From the NCBI GenBank assembly GCA_002441205.1, contig DJVN01000226.1:1-6016 (forward strand): 6,016 nt of DNA, in the 5' to 3' direction. A program made the position numbers and the translations under genes. Shown in pieces: positions 1 to 5,701 of the stretch (position 1 is the stretch's first letter; each line of letters opens with the position of its first letter). The notes below the pieces were generated by a model that was given only the letters and a program-made list of their open reading frames with translations, was not told where the DNA came from and did not search any database. Origin of the DNA: Syntrophaceae bacterium UBA6255 (lineage in GTDB: Bacteria > Desulfobacterota > Syntrophia > Syntrophales > Smithellaceae).

Positions 1-1131
1 CTTGCCGCGCTTCTTGCGGTGCGCGGCGTTTCAGTGTGTCGATTTAGCTGCTCCAGTGCGGATATTGAAGATAAGCTGTCCGGTAAAATGGCAGCTTTTT
101 TTTCGGGCATGCATAATCCTTTTGCCGCGAAATCGTTTGGTGAATTTCTCAAAAGCAATCGTCCCGATGTTGTGCACATTCACAATTTATACCCGCTGAT
201 TTCGCCTTCCATCCTGCCAGTGTGCAAAGCTTTTGGTGTGCCGGTGGTGATGACGGTGCATAATTTCCGCCTTGTCTGTCCCAACGGACTGTTACTGAGC
301 AAAGGTGAAATATGTCATCGGTGCTTAGGCGGGCGGGAATACTGGTGCATTATGCGCAATTGTGAAAACAGTTTTTTAAAAAGCATGGGCTATGCTTTGA
401 GAACCGCGGCAGCGCGGTTGCTGAGGCGTTATTACGATAATGTTGATCATTTTATTTTTTTGAGCGAGTTTCAAAAAAATATTTTGGTGAGTGAGGGTTT
501 GCCGGCGGATAGGGTGTCTGTTTTGGCGAATCCGTTGTCGTTTGATATGAAAATCCCCCCTGCCCCCCTTTATAAAGGGGGGAATTCTTCTTTTAAAGAT
601 GGTGGTGGGTATGTGGCGTATGTAGGGCGGATAAGTCCGGAGAAAGATATTTTCTCTTTGCTGGCCGCGGCACGTGGGCTTGGCAAAATTCCGTTTAAGT
701 TTGCGGGCGATTATCACCGGCTGCCGGAGGTTCTGAAAAATAAACCGATGAATGTCGAGTTTTTAGGCCAGTTGGGTGCGAAAGAAATTGTTGAATTCTA
801 TCGCAATGCCCGGATCGTTGTTTTTGCTACGCGCTGTTATGAAGGTTTTCCCACGGTTTTGCTGGAGGCAATGTCTCATGGATTGCCCATTGTTTGTTCG
901 CGCATCGGTGGCCTGCCGGAAATTGTTGAAGATGGCGTAAACGGGCTTTTGTATGAGCCGGGCAATGCAGCTGAATTAACGGCGCGTATTCAGAGGCTTT
1001 GGGAAGATGCGGCGCTTTGTGATGAATTAGGGAATGAAGGATTACGGAAAATGCGGGAAGTTTATGCGCCGGATAAACTGCTAGCTCGTCTGTTGGAAAT
1101 ATATAATCGTTTGGCCAATCGTTTTCAATAA
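1..1131 (+). CDS. Glycosyltransferase family 4 (GT-B), 5'-truncated by window
   Basis: This enzyme probably transfers a sugar from a nucleotide-sugar donor onto a growing surface polysaccharide at the cytoplasmic membrane face. The frame is open from base 1 (LAALLAVRGVSV, a typical first Rossmann strand/helix), so the true start lies upstream; the ATG-like start at 19 is a GTG/CGC-region artefact. Numbered from base 1, 376 residues are visible. DVVHIHNLYPL and MTVHNFRLVCPNG belong to the N-terminal domain. YVAYVGRISPEKD opens the C-terminal domain. EGFPTVLLE (residues 281-289) is the GT4 E-x7-E motif, followed by GGLPEIVEDGVNGLL. Five cysteines (93, 105, 108, 116, 121) follow the HNF motif and may bind metal or form a subfamily insertion. 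Residues 184-203 are encoded by an inserted palindromic repeat. The next gene starts 20 bp downstream on the same strand. The GT4 assignment is firm; donor and acceptor are unknown. Confidence 0.93.
   Translation, partial: LAALLAVRGVSVCRFSCSSADIEDKLSGKMAAFFSGMHNPFAAKSFGEFLKSNRPDVVHIHNLYPLISPSILPVCKAFGVPVVMTVHNFRLVCPNGLLLSKGEICHRCLGGREYWCIMRNCENSFLKSMGYALRTAAARLLRRYYDNVDHFIFLSEFQKNILVSEGLPADRVSVLANPLSFDMKIPPAPLYKGGNSSFKDGGGYVAYVGRISPEKDIFSLLAAARGLGKIPFKFAGDYHRLPEVLKNKPMNVEFLGQLGAKEIVEFYRNARIVVFATRCYEGFPTVLLEAMSHGLPIVCSRIGGLPEIVEDGVNGLLYEPGNAAELTARIQRLWEDAALCDELGNEGLRKMREVYAPDKLLARLLEIYNRLANRFQ
550..609. repeat. Dispersed palindromic repeat inserted in frame in the glycosyltransferase
   Basis: Positions 563-582 form a perfect 20-bp palindrome, CCCCCCTTTATAAAGGGGGG. 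It is preceded by a second C6 run (555-560) and followed by a degraded G-rich part (to 609). In the gene frame it reads KIPPAPLYKGG followed by NSSFKDGGG, and in the opposite strand IPPFIKGGRGDF. From memory, these peptides recur as translations of a dispersed repeat in environmental proteobacterial genomes. It lies between NPLSFDM and YVAYVGRISPEKD, the linker between the two Rossmann domains. About 60 bp (20 codons) appear added without breaking the frame. The exact element ends are inferred. Confidence 0.75.
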
Positions 1132-1151
1132 TACTGTGAACCAATATTATT

Positions 1152-2225
1152 ATGCAACCTACTGCTAAACCTACATACATTCCATGGCTTCCTTTTGCGA
1201 AAGCAATATCAATAATATGCATAATAATTTTCCATATATATACGGGATAATTCCGGTATCTTTTTTATCAAGGGACAAATGTATTTTTTTTGCTAAGTGG
1301 TTTGGCAATAGGCAGTTCATTAATTAAACGAGATAGTTTGCTGCCAATTGAATGGCTGTCATGGTGGAAAAAACGCTTGCTCCGTCTGTATCCGCTTTGG
1401 TTGCTGGTTTTATTTATAGCACTGTTTGCCTACACTCTTAATTTCTCTTTTATCAATTTGAATTTTGGTTCAGTAAATCCATTTGCCGATTTTTTGCTTC
1501 ACATCTTAATGCTTCACGTCTATTCATCGTCTACGTACTATTCCATTAATATCGCCTGGTGGTTTCAGGGCATTATAGTCCAATGCTATTTGCTTACGCC
1601 ATTATTCGTTTATTTAACGCGTTCGAAGATTTCTACGGCACTTTTAATTGGCATTGCGTTGTTGTGTTGGTTGGCCTTAAATATTGCGCTCCGTTTTTCA
1701 TTTAACTCCGACAATGAACTTCTTCGACTTTACCTTGGTCAGGCTTCTTTCGGTTGGCTTTGGTACATGATTGGTCTGATTTATGCGTTAAGATATTCCG
1801 CATCATTTAGTAACGATGGTACTTTTTCAAACAGGTGGACAGCGCCACTTTTCTTTTTAACCCTGCTATACCTTGCTGGTTTTCACATCTTTTTGTCAAA
1901 AGCTTCAATGAGTGATTGGCTTGCGTTTATTTCTTCGTTTCTAACCAGTGCTGCAATGGTGTTCATCATAATTATTATGTCGCGGTGGCTCTATTTCTCA
2001 CTTTCGGTAAAGAACGGAATCAGGCGAATACCTTTATCAATGGTTTGGATGGGCTCTTTTTCTTATGCTGCCTATCTGTCTCATATGTTTTTTACATCTG
2101 TTTTGTTGTTGCCATTGCCTTGGTTGATACGGATTGCCGCATATTTTGCGGTGGTATTGGTCGCAAGCTATTTGCTGACAATCACAGAAAATAAAATACG
2201 AATTTCGTTGGAAAAACCAATATAA
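1152..2225 (+). pseudogene. Acyltransferase family 3 membrane protein interrupted by in-frame TAA
   Basis: Acyltransferase-3 proteins move acyl (often acetyl) groups across the membrane onto sugars. ATG at 1152 opens MQPTAKPTYIPW and then a hydrophobic helix ending IIIFHIYTG, whose His28 matches the conserved helix-1 histidine of the family. A TAA at 1248-1250 then stops the frame. The same frame continues at once as FRYLFYQGTNVFFLLSG, the expected next segment, with KKRLLRLYP (R75, R78 counting through the stop) and a late AAYLSHMFF. No other stop occurs before 2223-2225. The total of 357 positions including the stop is normal family length. A start at TTG 1290 would sit inside the FFLLSG motif and drop the first helix and its histidine, so it is unlikely to be real. 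No clear Shine-Dalgarno is seen before 1152. It is probably a recently inactivated gene; a sequencing error or allelic variant is possible. Confidence 0.85.
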
Positions 2226-2260
2226 TTAACAACAAAAAAGTGATTGAGCATTAAACTAAA

Positions 2261-3229
2261 ATGACGAGTAATACGTTTCTGAGATTTGTGGCGATTATTT
2301 GCATAGCAAATTCGCATCTGGATGCGCTGTATCCGGTGCCATTGCTTGCCACGGGCGGGTCTTTGGGCAATGCACTGTTTTTTATGCTTTCAGGATACGG
2401 TCTTTTTTTAAGCGCCAATATCCAAGACAAGCCTTTTTTGCCCTGGTATAAGCGTCGCATTCTCAGAATTTATCCTTCGCTGTGGCTGGCTACGATTTTG
2501 ATGATTGTTATCGCGCAATCGGCATGGCGCACTTTGGATATTTTTGATTATGTCGGGCTGTTTGTCTGGCCTACGGCTTATTGGTTTATTACGGCACTGA
2601 TGATTTTTTATGTGATTTTCTATTTTATTTGGCAGAGGCAGAATTACAAATATTTTCTGGTCGGAATTTTTATTCTTGTTCTTCCATATCTTTATTTTTA
2701 TTTGACGATGATTGATTTGTCTTTTTATTCGATTGAAGGGCCGGGATCGGGATATTTTAAATGTATATTCTATCTGCAAACAATGTTCTTTGGCGGGTAT
2801 CTGGCAGGTTGCGTGCGTTCTGGTCAGCCAAATTTCTTCAAAGATGGTTTGGCGCTGGTTTTCTTTATCGCGCTTTATTATGGCATTTTGTTTTTCATGA
2901 GCAAGTTCGGCGGCTGGGAGTTTCAGGCGGTAACGCATGTGCTGATGTTCCCCATTTTGTTTTTCTTTTTAAGATTTGCTGAAAGTAGGGAGATTACCGC
3001 GCTTGTGCAATCAAAGTATGTGGGCACAGCAATTTCGCTGATGGCTGCGCTGACGTTGGAGATTTATTTGCTGCACGGCTATGTTCGAGCTTTTCCATTT
3101 GTACTGAAAACAATTTTCCCATTGAATATTGTGGTGTTTTGGATTGTCACGGTTGCACTTTCGTATGGGCTGTACCGGGTGGCGTGGTGGATGATGAAAG
3201 CAATCGGAGGTCGGAGATCGGAGGGCTGA
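2261..3229 (+). CDS. Acyltransferase family 3 (OafA/WecH-like) integral membrane protein
   Basis: This is a probable O-acyltransferase that modifies a surface glycan in the inner membrane. The 322 residues are mostly hydrophobic, with about ten membrane helices. Family hallmarks are His19 in helix 1 (ANSHLDAL), FFMLSGYGLFL (40-50), the cytoplasmic YKRRILRIYPS (63-73, holding the conserved R-x-x-R pair R66/R69), and LEIYLLHGY near the C-terminus. An in-frame TAA at 2252-2254 rules out an earlier start; ATG 2261 has only a poor ribosome site. It follows the interrupted acyltransferase by 35 bp and shares only family-level motifs with it, so it is not a recent duplicate. It could supply the same general activity that the broken neighbour lost, but nothing shows the same substrate. 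The last eight residues (IGGRRSEG) are encoded by a 7-bp tandem repeat, so the native C-terminus has probably been replaced or extended. Confidence 0.92.
   Translation: MTSNTFLRFVAIICIANSHLDALYPVPLLATGGSLGNALFFMLSGYGLFLSANIQDKPFLPWYKRRILRIYPSLWLATILMIVIAQSAWRTLDIFDYVGLFVWPTAYWFITALMIFYVIFYFIWQRQNYKYFLVGIFILVLPYLYFYLTMIDLSFYSIEGPGSGYFKCIFYLQTMFFGGYLAGCVRSGQPNFFKDGLALVFFIALYYGILFFMSKFGGWEFQAVTHVLMFPILFFFLRFAESREITALVQSKYVGTAISLMAALTLEIYLLHGYVRAFPFVLKTIFPLNIVVFWIVTVALSYGLYRVAWWMMKAIGGRRSEG
3204..3224. repeat. Heptanucleotide array TCGGAGG x3 at acyltransferase 3' end
   Basis: Three consecutive 7-bp units, TCGGAGG, TCGGAGA and TCGGAGG, end just before the TGA stop (3227-3229). Because the period is not a multiple of three, the units are read in successive frames as GGRRSEG. 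This is the first of several 7-bp-period arrays in the window. Confidence 0.8.
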
Positions 3230-3242
3230 AGGGTACAACTCG

Positions 3243-3319
3243 GTGAATTGTGAATTGTGAATTGTGAATGGTGAATAGTTGATGGTTGATGGTTGATGGT
3301 GAATAGTGGATTGTGGATA
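3243..3319. repeat. Heptanucleotide tandem array, 11 units of GTGAATT type
   Basis: Eleven perfectly phased 7-bp units run without indels: GTGAATT three times, GTGAATG, GTGAATA, GTTGATG three times, GTGAATA, GTGGATT and GTGGATA. Neighbouring units are most alike, as expected of a slippage-expanded array. It starts 13 bp after the acyltransferase stop. Confidence 0.92.
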
Positions 3320-3324
3320 AAAAA

Positions 3325-3359
3325 GTCCTATGTTCAATGTTCTAGGTTCTAGGTTAGAA
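3325..3359. repeat. Second heptanucleotide array, GTTCTAG type
   Basis: Five 7-bp units (GTCCTAT, GTTCAAT, GTTCTAG, GTTCTAG, GTTAGAA) lie 5 bp after the GTGAATT array. The period is the same but the unit differs, so this is a second array family rather than a continuation. The outer units are degenerate. Confidence 0.7.
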
Positions 3360-3457
3360 AAAAACAGATTTAAGTAATTAAGTTTTAAGATTTAATGTCT
3401 GATTGTTAAATATATAAATAATTGTAAAATAGTCATTGCAGAAGATACTATGTTGTA

Positions 3458-3483
3458 GCTGGAGCGGGCATTTTGGCGGCTCC
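3458..3483. repeat. GGAGC hairpin repeat, copy 1
   Basis: The arms GGAGCGGGCA (3461-3470) and TGGCGGCTCC (3474-3483) pair as a 10-bp stem with two mismatches around a TTT loop. The 26-bp unit, including the leading GCT, matches the copy at 5591-5616 at 25 of 26 positions in the same orientation. No T-run follows, so it is not a good terminator. Confidence 0.8.
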
Positions 3484-3495
3484 GAAATGTTCCGA

Positions 3496-3514
3496 TTCAA
3501 GCTCAAAGCTTGAA
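3496..3514. repeat. Perfect 8-bp inverted repeat
   Basis: TTCAAGCT (3496-3503) and AGCTTGAA (3507-3514) are exact reverse complements around a CAA loop. It lies 13 bp after the GGAGC hairpin and about 80 bp before the ATPase start. It could be part of the same repeat unit or an operator; no T-run follows. Confidence 0.55.
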
Positions 3515-3536
3515 ACAGCAGGAGAAGAGGGAAAGC

Positions 3537-3565
3537 TTGACATATGTTTCGTCATATGGCATACC
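3537..3565 (+). promoter_or_regulatory. Weak candidate promoter/operator of the first ATPase gene
   Basis: TTGACA (3537-3542) lies 17 bp before CATACC (3560-3565), which matches TATAAT at only three positions but has a TGG extended -10 just upstream. Two CATATG hexamers (3541-3546 and 3553-3558), 12 bp apart, overlap it and could be a dyad operator. An alternative pair, TTGACG (3568-3573) with TAATAT (3590-3595), would place the RNA start inside the gene. Confidence 0.3.
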
Positions 3566-3595
3566 ATTTGACGACTATTGTGTCATCATTAATAT

Positions 3596-4756
3596 ATGAA
3601 GAGAAAATGGGTTGATCGTCAACTTGATATTAGCGCTCTTTTGGCTAAGCGTTCCTTTTTCCTTTTAGGTCCGAGACAGACAGGAAAAACGTCCCTGATT
3701 CATCGCACTCTGCCCGGCACTCTTTTCTATGATCTTCTGGACAGTAAGAATTATCTGGCTCTCAGCCATAATCCCGGTCGTTTGGCGGAGGAAATCGGTT
3801 CGTCCGTTAAGCGTGTGGTTATCGATGAAATTCAGCGCATACCGTCCCTTCTCAACGAGGTTCAACGTCTGATTGAAACGCGCAATGTCAAATTTCTCCT
3901 CACCGGTTCCAGCGCCAGAAAACTGCGTCGCGGCGGAATAAATCTTTTAGGAGGAAGAGCGCGCGTCAAATATCTGCATCCCCTGACATACAGGGAATTA
4001 GGCGATAAATTTGATCTTCATCGAGCCATGCAGCGAGGTTTGTTGCCTTCAATTTACTTTTCCGACGATCCGCGCGCTGATTTGGAGTCCTACGCAGGTC
4101 TTTATCTGCAACAGGAAATTATGGCGGAAGGCGCGACAAGAAATATTCCCGCGTTCAGTCGTTTTCTAAAAATCGCCGCTCATAACAACGGAGGCATCGT
4201 CAATTTTACAAATATCGCCAGCGATGCTCAGGTTGCCCGTACGACGATATACGAATATTATGAAATTCTCAAAGATACTCTCATCCTACGCGAGTTACCT
4301 CCTTGGAGAAAAACGGTGAAAAGAAAACCGCTGGCATCATCGAAATATTATTTTTTCGATGTTGGCGTTGTATCGGCGCTGCAGGGACGACCTTTCCTTC
4401 CCGGTACGCCCGAATTCGGAGAAGCTTTTGAAACATTTATGATGCACGAATTATCCTCTTGGAGTGATTACGTTTCGGCTGAATCTCTAAGTTTCTGGCG
4501 GTCAACCAGCGGCTTTGAGGTTGATTTCATTATAGGTGATCACACAGCGGTAGAAGTCAAGGCCAAAGAAACGGTCTCCGCGCAAGACATCAAATCGTTG
4601 CGCGCTCTGCGTGAGGAAAAAAAATTGAAACATTTTGTGTGTGTCTGTATGGAAAAGAGAATCCGGGAAGTGGATGGAATCAAAATACTGCCATACACGG
4701 AGTTTCTTACTTCTCTATGGGAAGGGAAAAGCATATATCCACCTCCGTCCCGATAA
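3596..4756 (+). CDS. AAA_14/DUF4143 family ATPase with PD-(D/E)XK-like C-terminus
   Basis: This is a P-loop ATPase of the common but poorly understood AAA_14-DUF4143 group; its cellular role is not established. In 386 residues, in order: KWVDRQLD leader, Walker A GPRQTGKT (25-32), Walker B VVIDEIQR (74-81), sensor-like LLTGSSARK (101-109), a probable winged-helix segment around 200-235 (IASDAQVARTTIYEYYEIL), then the DUF4143 domain. The latter has FETFMMHEL (278-286) and EVDFII...AVEVKAK (308-324). There D310, E320 and K322 fit a PD-(D/E)XK nuclease core. Length and domain order are normal. ATG 3596 fits the usual family N-terminus but has no visible Shine-Dalgarno. The stop codon falls inside a palindrome, so the last residues (YPPPSR) look repeat-derived. 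It converges on the toxin-antitoxin pair. Nuclease activity is inferred only. Confidence 0.9.
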   Translation: MKRKWVDRQLDISALLAKRSFFLLGPRQTGKTSLIHRTLPGTLFYDLLDSKNYLALSHNPGRLAEEIGSSVKRVVIDEIQRIPSLLNEVQRLIETRNVKFLLTGSSARKLRRGGINLLGGRARVKYLHPLTYRELGDKFDLHRAMQRGLLPSIYFSDDPRADLESYAGLYLQQEIMAEGATRNIPAFSRFLKIAAHNNGGIVNFTNIASDAQVARTTIYEYYEILKDTLILRELPPWRKTVKRKPLASSKYYFFDVGVVSALQGRPFLPGTPEFGEAFETFMMHELSSWSDYVSAESLSFWRSTSGFEVDFIIGDHTAVEVKAKETVSAQDIKSLRALREEKKLKHFVCVCMEKRIREVDGIKILPYTEFLTSLWEGKSIYPPPSR

Positions 4757-4767
4757 TTTATCGGGAC
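4747..4767. repeat. Palindrome with 10-bp arms overlapping the ATPase stop codon
   Basis: GTCCCGATAA (4747-4756) and TTATCGGGAC (4758-4767) are exact reverse complements with one central T. The last three bases of the left arm are the TAA stop. With the GC-rich text to about 4811, which contains GCGCCGGAC and GCGGAGGACA, it looks like part of a larger dispersed repeat. It could also form an RNA hairpin, but no T-run follows. Confidence 0.75.
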
Positions 4768-4834
4768 ACCTCTCCCGCATGCGCCGGACTATACGCGCCA
4801 GCGGAGGACACAACAGTTCAAAGTTCTACCGCAG

Positions 4835-4855
4835 GTGAAATGTGAAGGGTGAAGG
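4835..4855. repeat. Short heptanucleotide array, GTGAAGG type
   Basis: Three phased 7-bp units, GTGAAAT, GTGAAGG and GTGAAGG, lie in the gap between the convergent ATPase and toxin genes. The GTGAA start links them to the arrays at 3243 and 5555. Confidence 0.65.
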
Positions 4856-4911
4856 AAAAAACAAGATACCTCACACGCCTTCAGCGGATTCGGAAGGACA
4901 CAAAATACTGG

Positions 4912-4950
4912 ATTGCCCGGTCGGAGCCGGGCAATGACAAAATTTTTTGT
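4912..4950. terminator. ATTGCCCGG hairpin repeat, possible terminator between convergent genes
   Basis: ATTGCCCGG (4912-4920) and CCGGGCAAT (4927-4935) form a perfect 9-bp, GC-rich stem with a 6-nt loop. On the + strand GACAAAA and six T (4943-4948) follow, which could act as an imperfect intrinsic terminator for the ATPase transcript about 155 nt after its stop. The motif family is widely dispersed in bacterial genomes, so it may primarily be a repeat. It sits 10 bp beyond the toxin stop codon. Confidence 0.55.
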
Positions 4951-4959
4951 AGCGAATAT

Positions 4960-5232
4960 CTAAATTTGGGTGAGTTTTTTGTAGATATCTTTTCTATGGC
5001 CGATTTTTATGATCAGAATAAGAAGGACATCATCATGGATTTCATATATGATACGATAATCTCCAATTCTTACTTTGTGAAAATTATTGTTCCCTTTCAT
5101 TTTAGTTGTAGCTCGATTGGGAAGGTTTTCGGCAAGCAATTCTATTTTGCGTTTTATGCGAAGTAATTCTTTTTGGGGAAGATCCCGGAGACTTTTTTCT
5201 ACAGAAGGTCTGAACTTTATGGCGTATTTCAT
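4960..5232 (-). CDS. RelE/ParE-superfamily toxin
   Basis: This is a probable RelE-like toxin, by family an mRNA interferase acting at the ribosome; ParE-type gyrase poisons share the fold, so activity is not certain. The 90 residues are the normal size. KYAIKFRPSVEKSLRDLP gives the first strand and helix, KMKG...FHKVRIGDYRIIYEI the central sheet, and VLLILIIKIGHRKDIYKKL the C-terminal strand. R60, R80 and Y84 are the residues most likely to match RelE catalytic positions. The ATG (5230-5232) follows the antitoxin stop by one base, so translation is probably coupled. Its own ribosome site is weak, which would keep toxin below antitoxin. It ends near the ATTGCCCGG hairpin, tail to tail with the ATPase. 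Confidence 0.9.
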   Translation of the reverse strand: MKYAIKFRPSVEKSLRDLPQKELLRIKRKIELLAENLPNRATTKMKGNNNFHKVRIGDYRIIYEIHDDVLLILIIKIGHRKDIYKKLTQI

Positions 5233-5233
5233 T

Positions 5234-5485
5234 TTAGAGGCCTAGTTTTTTCCAGAATTGATCAGCCGGTATATTATTCCCAGGCTCATTAATGGCTTTG
5301 ATGGCATCTTCAATATCTATATGATCTTCAATTTCCTGTAGCAGTCTGAGTTCGTCCATTCCGACCAGTGCGGCAATTTCCTTGCCTTGCCTGGTTAAAA
5401 TAATTGTTTCTTTGCCAAATGACGCGCGGTTGACAATATCTGAAAAATTTTTTCTGGCATCGGCCGTCGATATTTTTGTGGGCAT
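5234..5485 (-). CDS. Phd/YefM-family antitoxin
   Basis: This is the antitoxin of the downstream RelE-like toxin and the likely autorepressor of the operon. From ATG at 5485 it has 83 residues. MPTKISTADARKNFSDIVNRA is the Phd/YefM DNA-binding N-terminus. ETIILTRQGKEIAALVGMDEL completes the fold. An acidic helix (EIEDHIDIEDAIKAI) and NIPADQFWKKLGL form the toxin-binding tail. This start is preferred over an in-frame ATG at 5524 because AGGAG lies 8 nt before it and family homology begins there; the longer version would translate the operator. The stop is one base from the toxin ATG. Expression is expected from the promoter at 5516-5544 with feedback through the TGTACA sites. Confidence 0.92.
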   Translation of the reverse strand: MPTKISTADARKNFSDIVNRASFGKETIILTRQGKEIAALVGMDELRLLQEIEDHIDIEDAIKAINEPGNNIPADQFWKKLGL

Positions 5486-5499
5486 GGCATTATCTCCTA

Positions 5500-5523
5500 T
5501 GTACATTTTGTACAAATTGTACA
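5500..5523. promoter_or_regulatory. Triple TGTACA operator of the toxin-antitoxin operon
   Basis: Three identical TGTACA hexamers begin at 5500, 5509 and 5518, an exact 9-bp period. Each is flanked by A/T, giving TTGTACAA-like palindromes. TGTACA is the known core of the E. coli YefM-YoeB operator, and the gene it precedes is a Phd/YefM antitoxin. The third site overlaps the -10 box, and the others cover the expected RNA start and leader, a position suited to repression. Confidence 0.85.
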
Positions 5524-5544
5524 ACAGGATCTATAACATGTCAA
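5516..5544 (-). promoter_or_regulatory. Sigma-70 promoter of the toxin-antitoxin operon
   Basis: Read on the minus strand, TTGACA (5544-5539) is a perfect -35 box, followed by a 17-bp spacer and TACAAT (5521-5516), one mismatch from consensus. The RNA start should be near 5509, giving a short leader with AGGAG before the antitoxin ATG at 5485. The -10 overlaps a TGTACA operator site. A heptad array begins about 11 bp upstream of the -35 box. Confidence 0.85.
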
Positions 5545-5554
5545 GGGATAAATG

Positions 5555-5589
5555 GTGAAGGGTGTATGGTGACTGGTGGCTGGTGTTAT
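5555..5589. repeat. Heptanucleotide array upstream of the toxin-antitoxin promoter
   Basis: Five phased 7-bp units (GTGAAGG, GTGTATG, GTGACTG, GTGGCTG, GTGTTAT) lie one base from the second GGAGC hairpin. The first unit is identical to units at 4842 and 4849. Confidence 0.75.
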
Positions 5590-5590
5590 T

Positions 5591-5616
5591 GCTGGAGCGG
5601 GCATTTTGCCGGCTCC
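5591..5616. repeat. GGAGC hairpin repeat, copy 2
   Basis: GGAGCGGGCA (5594-5603) pairs with TGCCGGCTCC (5607-5616) with a single mismatch around a TTT loop. A run of T follows (5618-5625), so on the + strand it could also act as an intrinsic terminator, although no + strand gene ends just before it. It is a direct repeat of 3458-3483 (25/26 identical). Confidence 0.8.
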
Positions 5617-5701
5617 ATTTTTTTTCACCGTTTCCGCCGTGAGTTTACAAAATGCATATGGAACAGGCAAAAGACTGTTCAATGTGGTTATAAAAAACTG
5701 T

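Larger units (their letters stand above)
3230..3595. other. Gene-free, repeat-rich intergenic region
   Basis: No reading frame here looks like a protein; the minus-strand frame across the left part only translates the heptad repeats. From left to right it holds two 7-bp arrays (3243-3319 and 3325-3359), an AT-rich stretch (about 3360-3450), a GGAGC-type hairpin (3458-3483), a perfect 8-bp inverted repeat (3496-3514), and a weak promoter-like segment before the ATPase. A possible TTGTAA-N18-TACTAT pair (3422-3451) is too weak to call. It marks the boundary between the polysaccharide genes and the ATPase/toxin-antitoxin block. Confidence 0.75.

Noticed and set aside
376..717. Minus-strand reading frame of 113 codons inside the glycosyltransferase gene
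   Set aside because: It lies antisense to a clear GT4 gene and its only recognisable peptide (PPFIKGGRGDF) is the translation of the palindromic repeat.
1290..2225. Acyltransferase starting at TTG 1290 as a complete gene
   Set aside because: The TTG encodes a Leu in the FFLLSG motif, and the missing first helix lies in the same frame just upstream, beyond a TAA. It is treated as an interrupted gene.
2408..2938. Minus-strand frame of 176 codons within the second acyltransferase
   Set aside because: It is antisense to an intact membrane protein gene, and its Lys/Asn/Arg-rich, domain-free composition is what the complement of hydrophobic codons gives.
3011..3337. Minus-strand frame rich in SPFTIHNSQFT-like peptide
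   Set aside because: It is the translation of the heptad arrays plus the antisense of the acyltransferase; no independent protein signal.
3243..3359. CRISPR array
   Set aside because: Units are 7 bp and contiguous with no spacers; this is a short tandem repeat, and no cas gene is present.
4849..5166. Plus-strand frame of 105 codons over the toxin gene
   Set aside because: Its start lies in repeats (WIARSEPGNDK comes from the hairpin) and the rest is antisense to the RelE-like toxin.
3458..5616. Insertion sequence or composite transposon
   Set aside because: No transposase, terminal inverted repeats or target duplication can be seen; only short direct hairpin repeats bracket the block.
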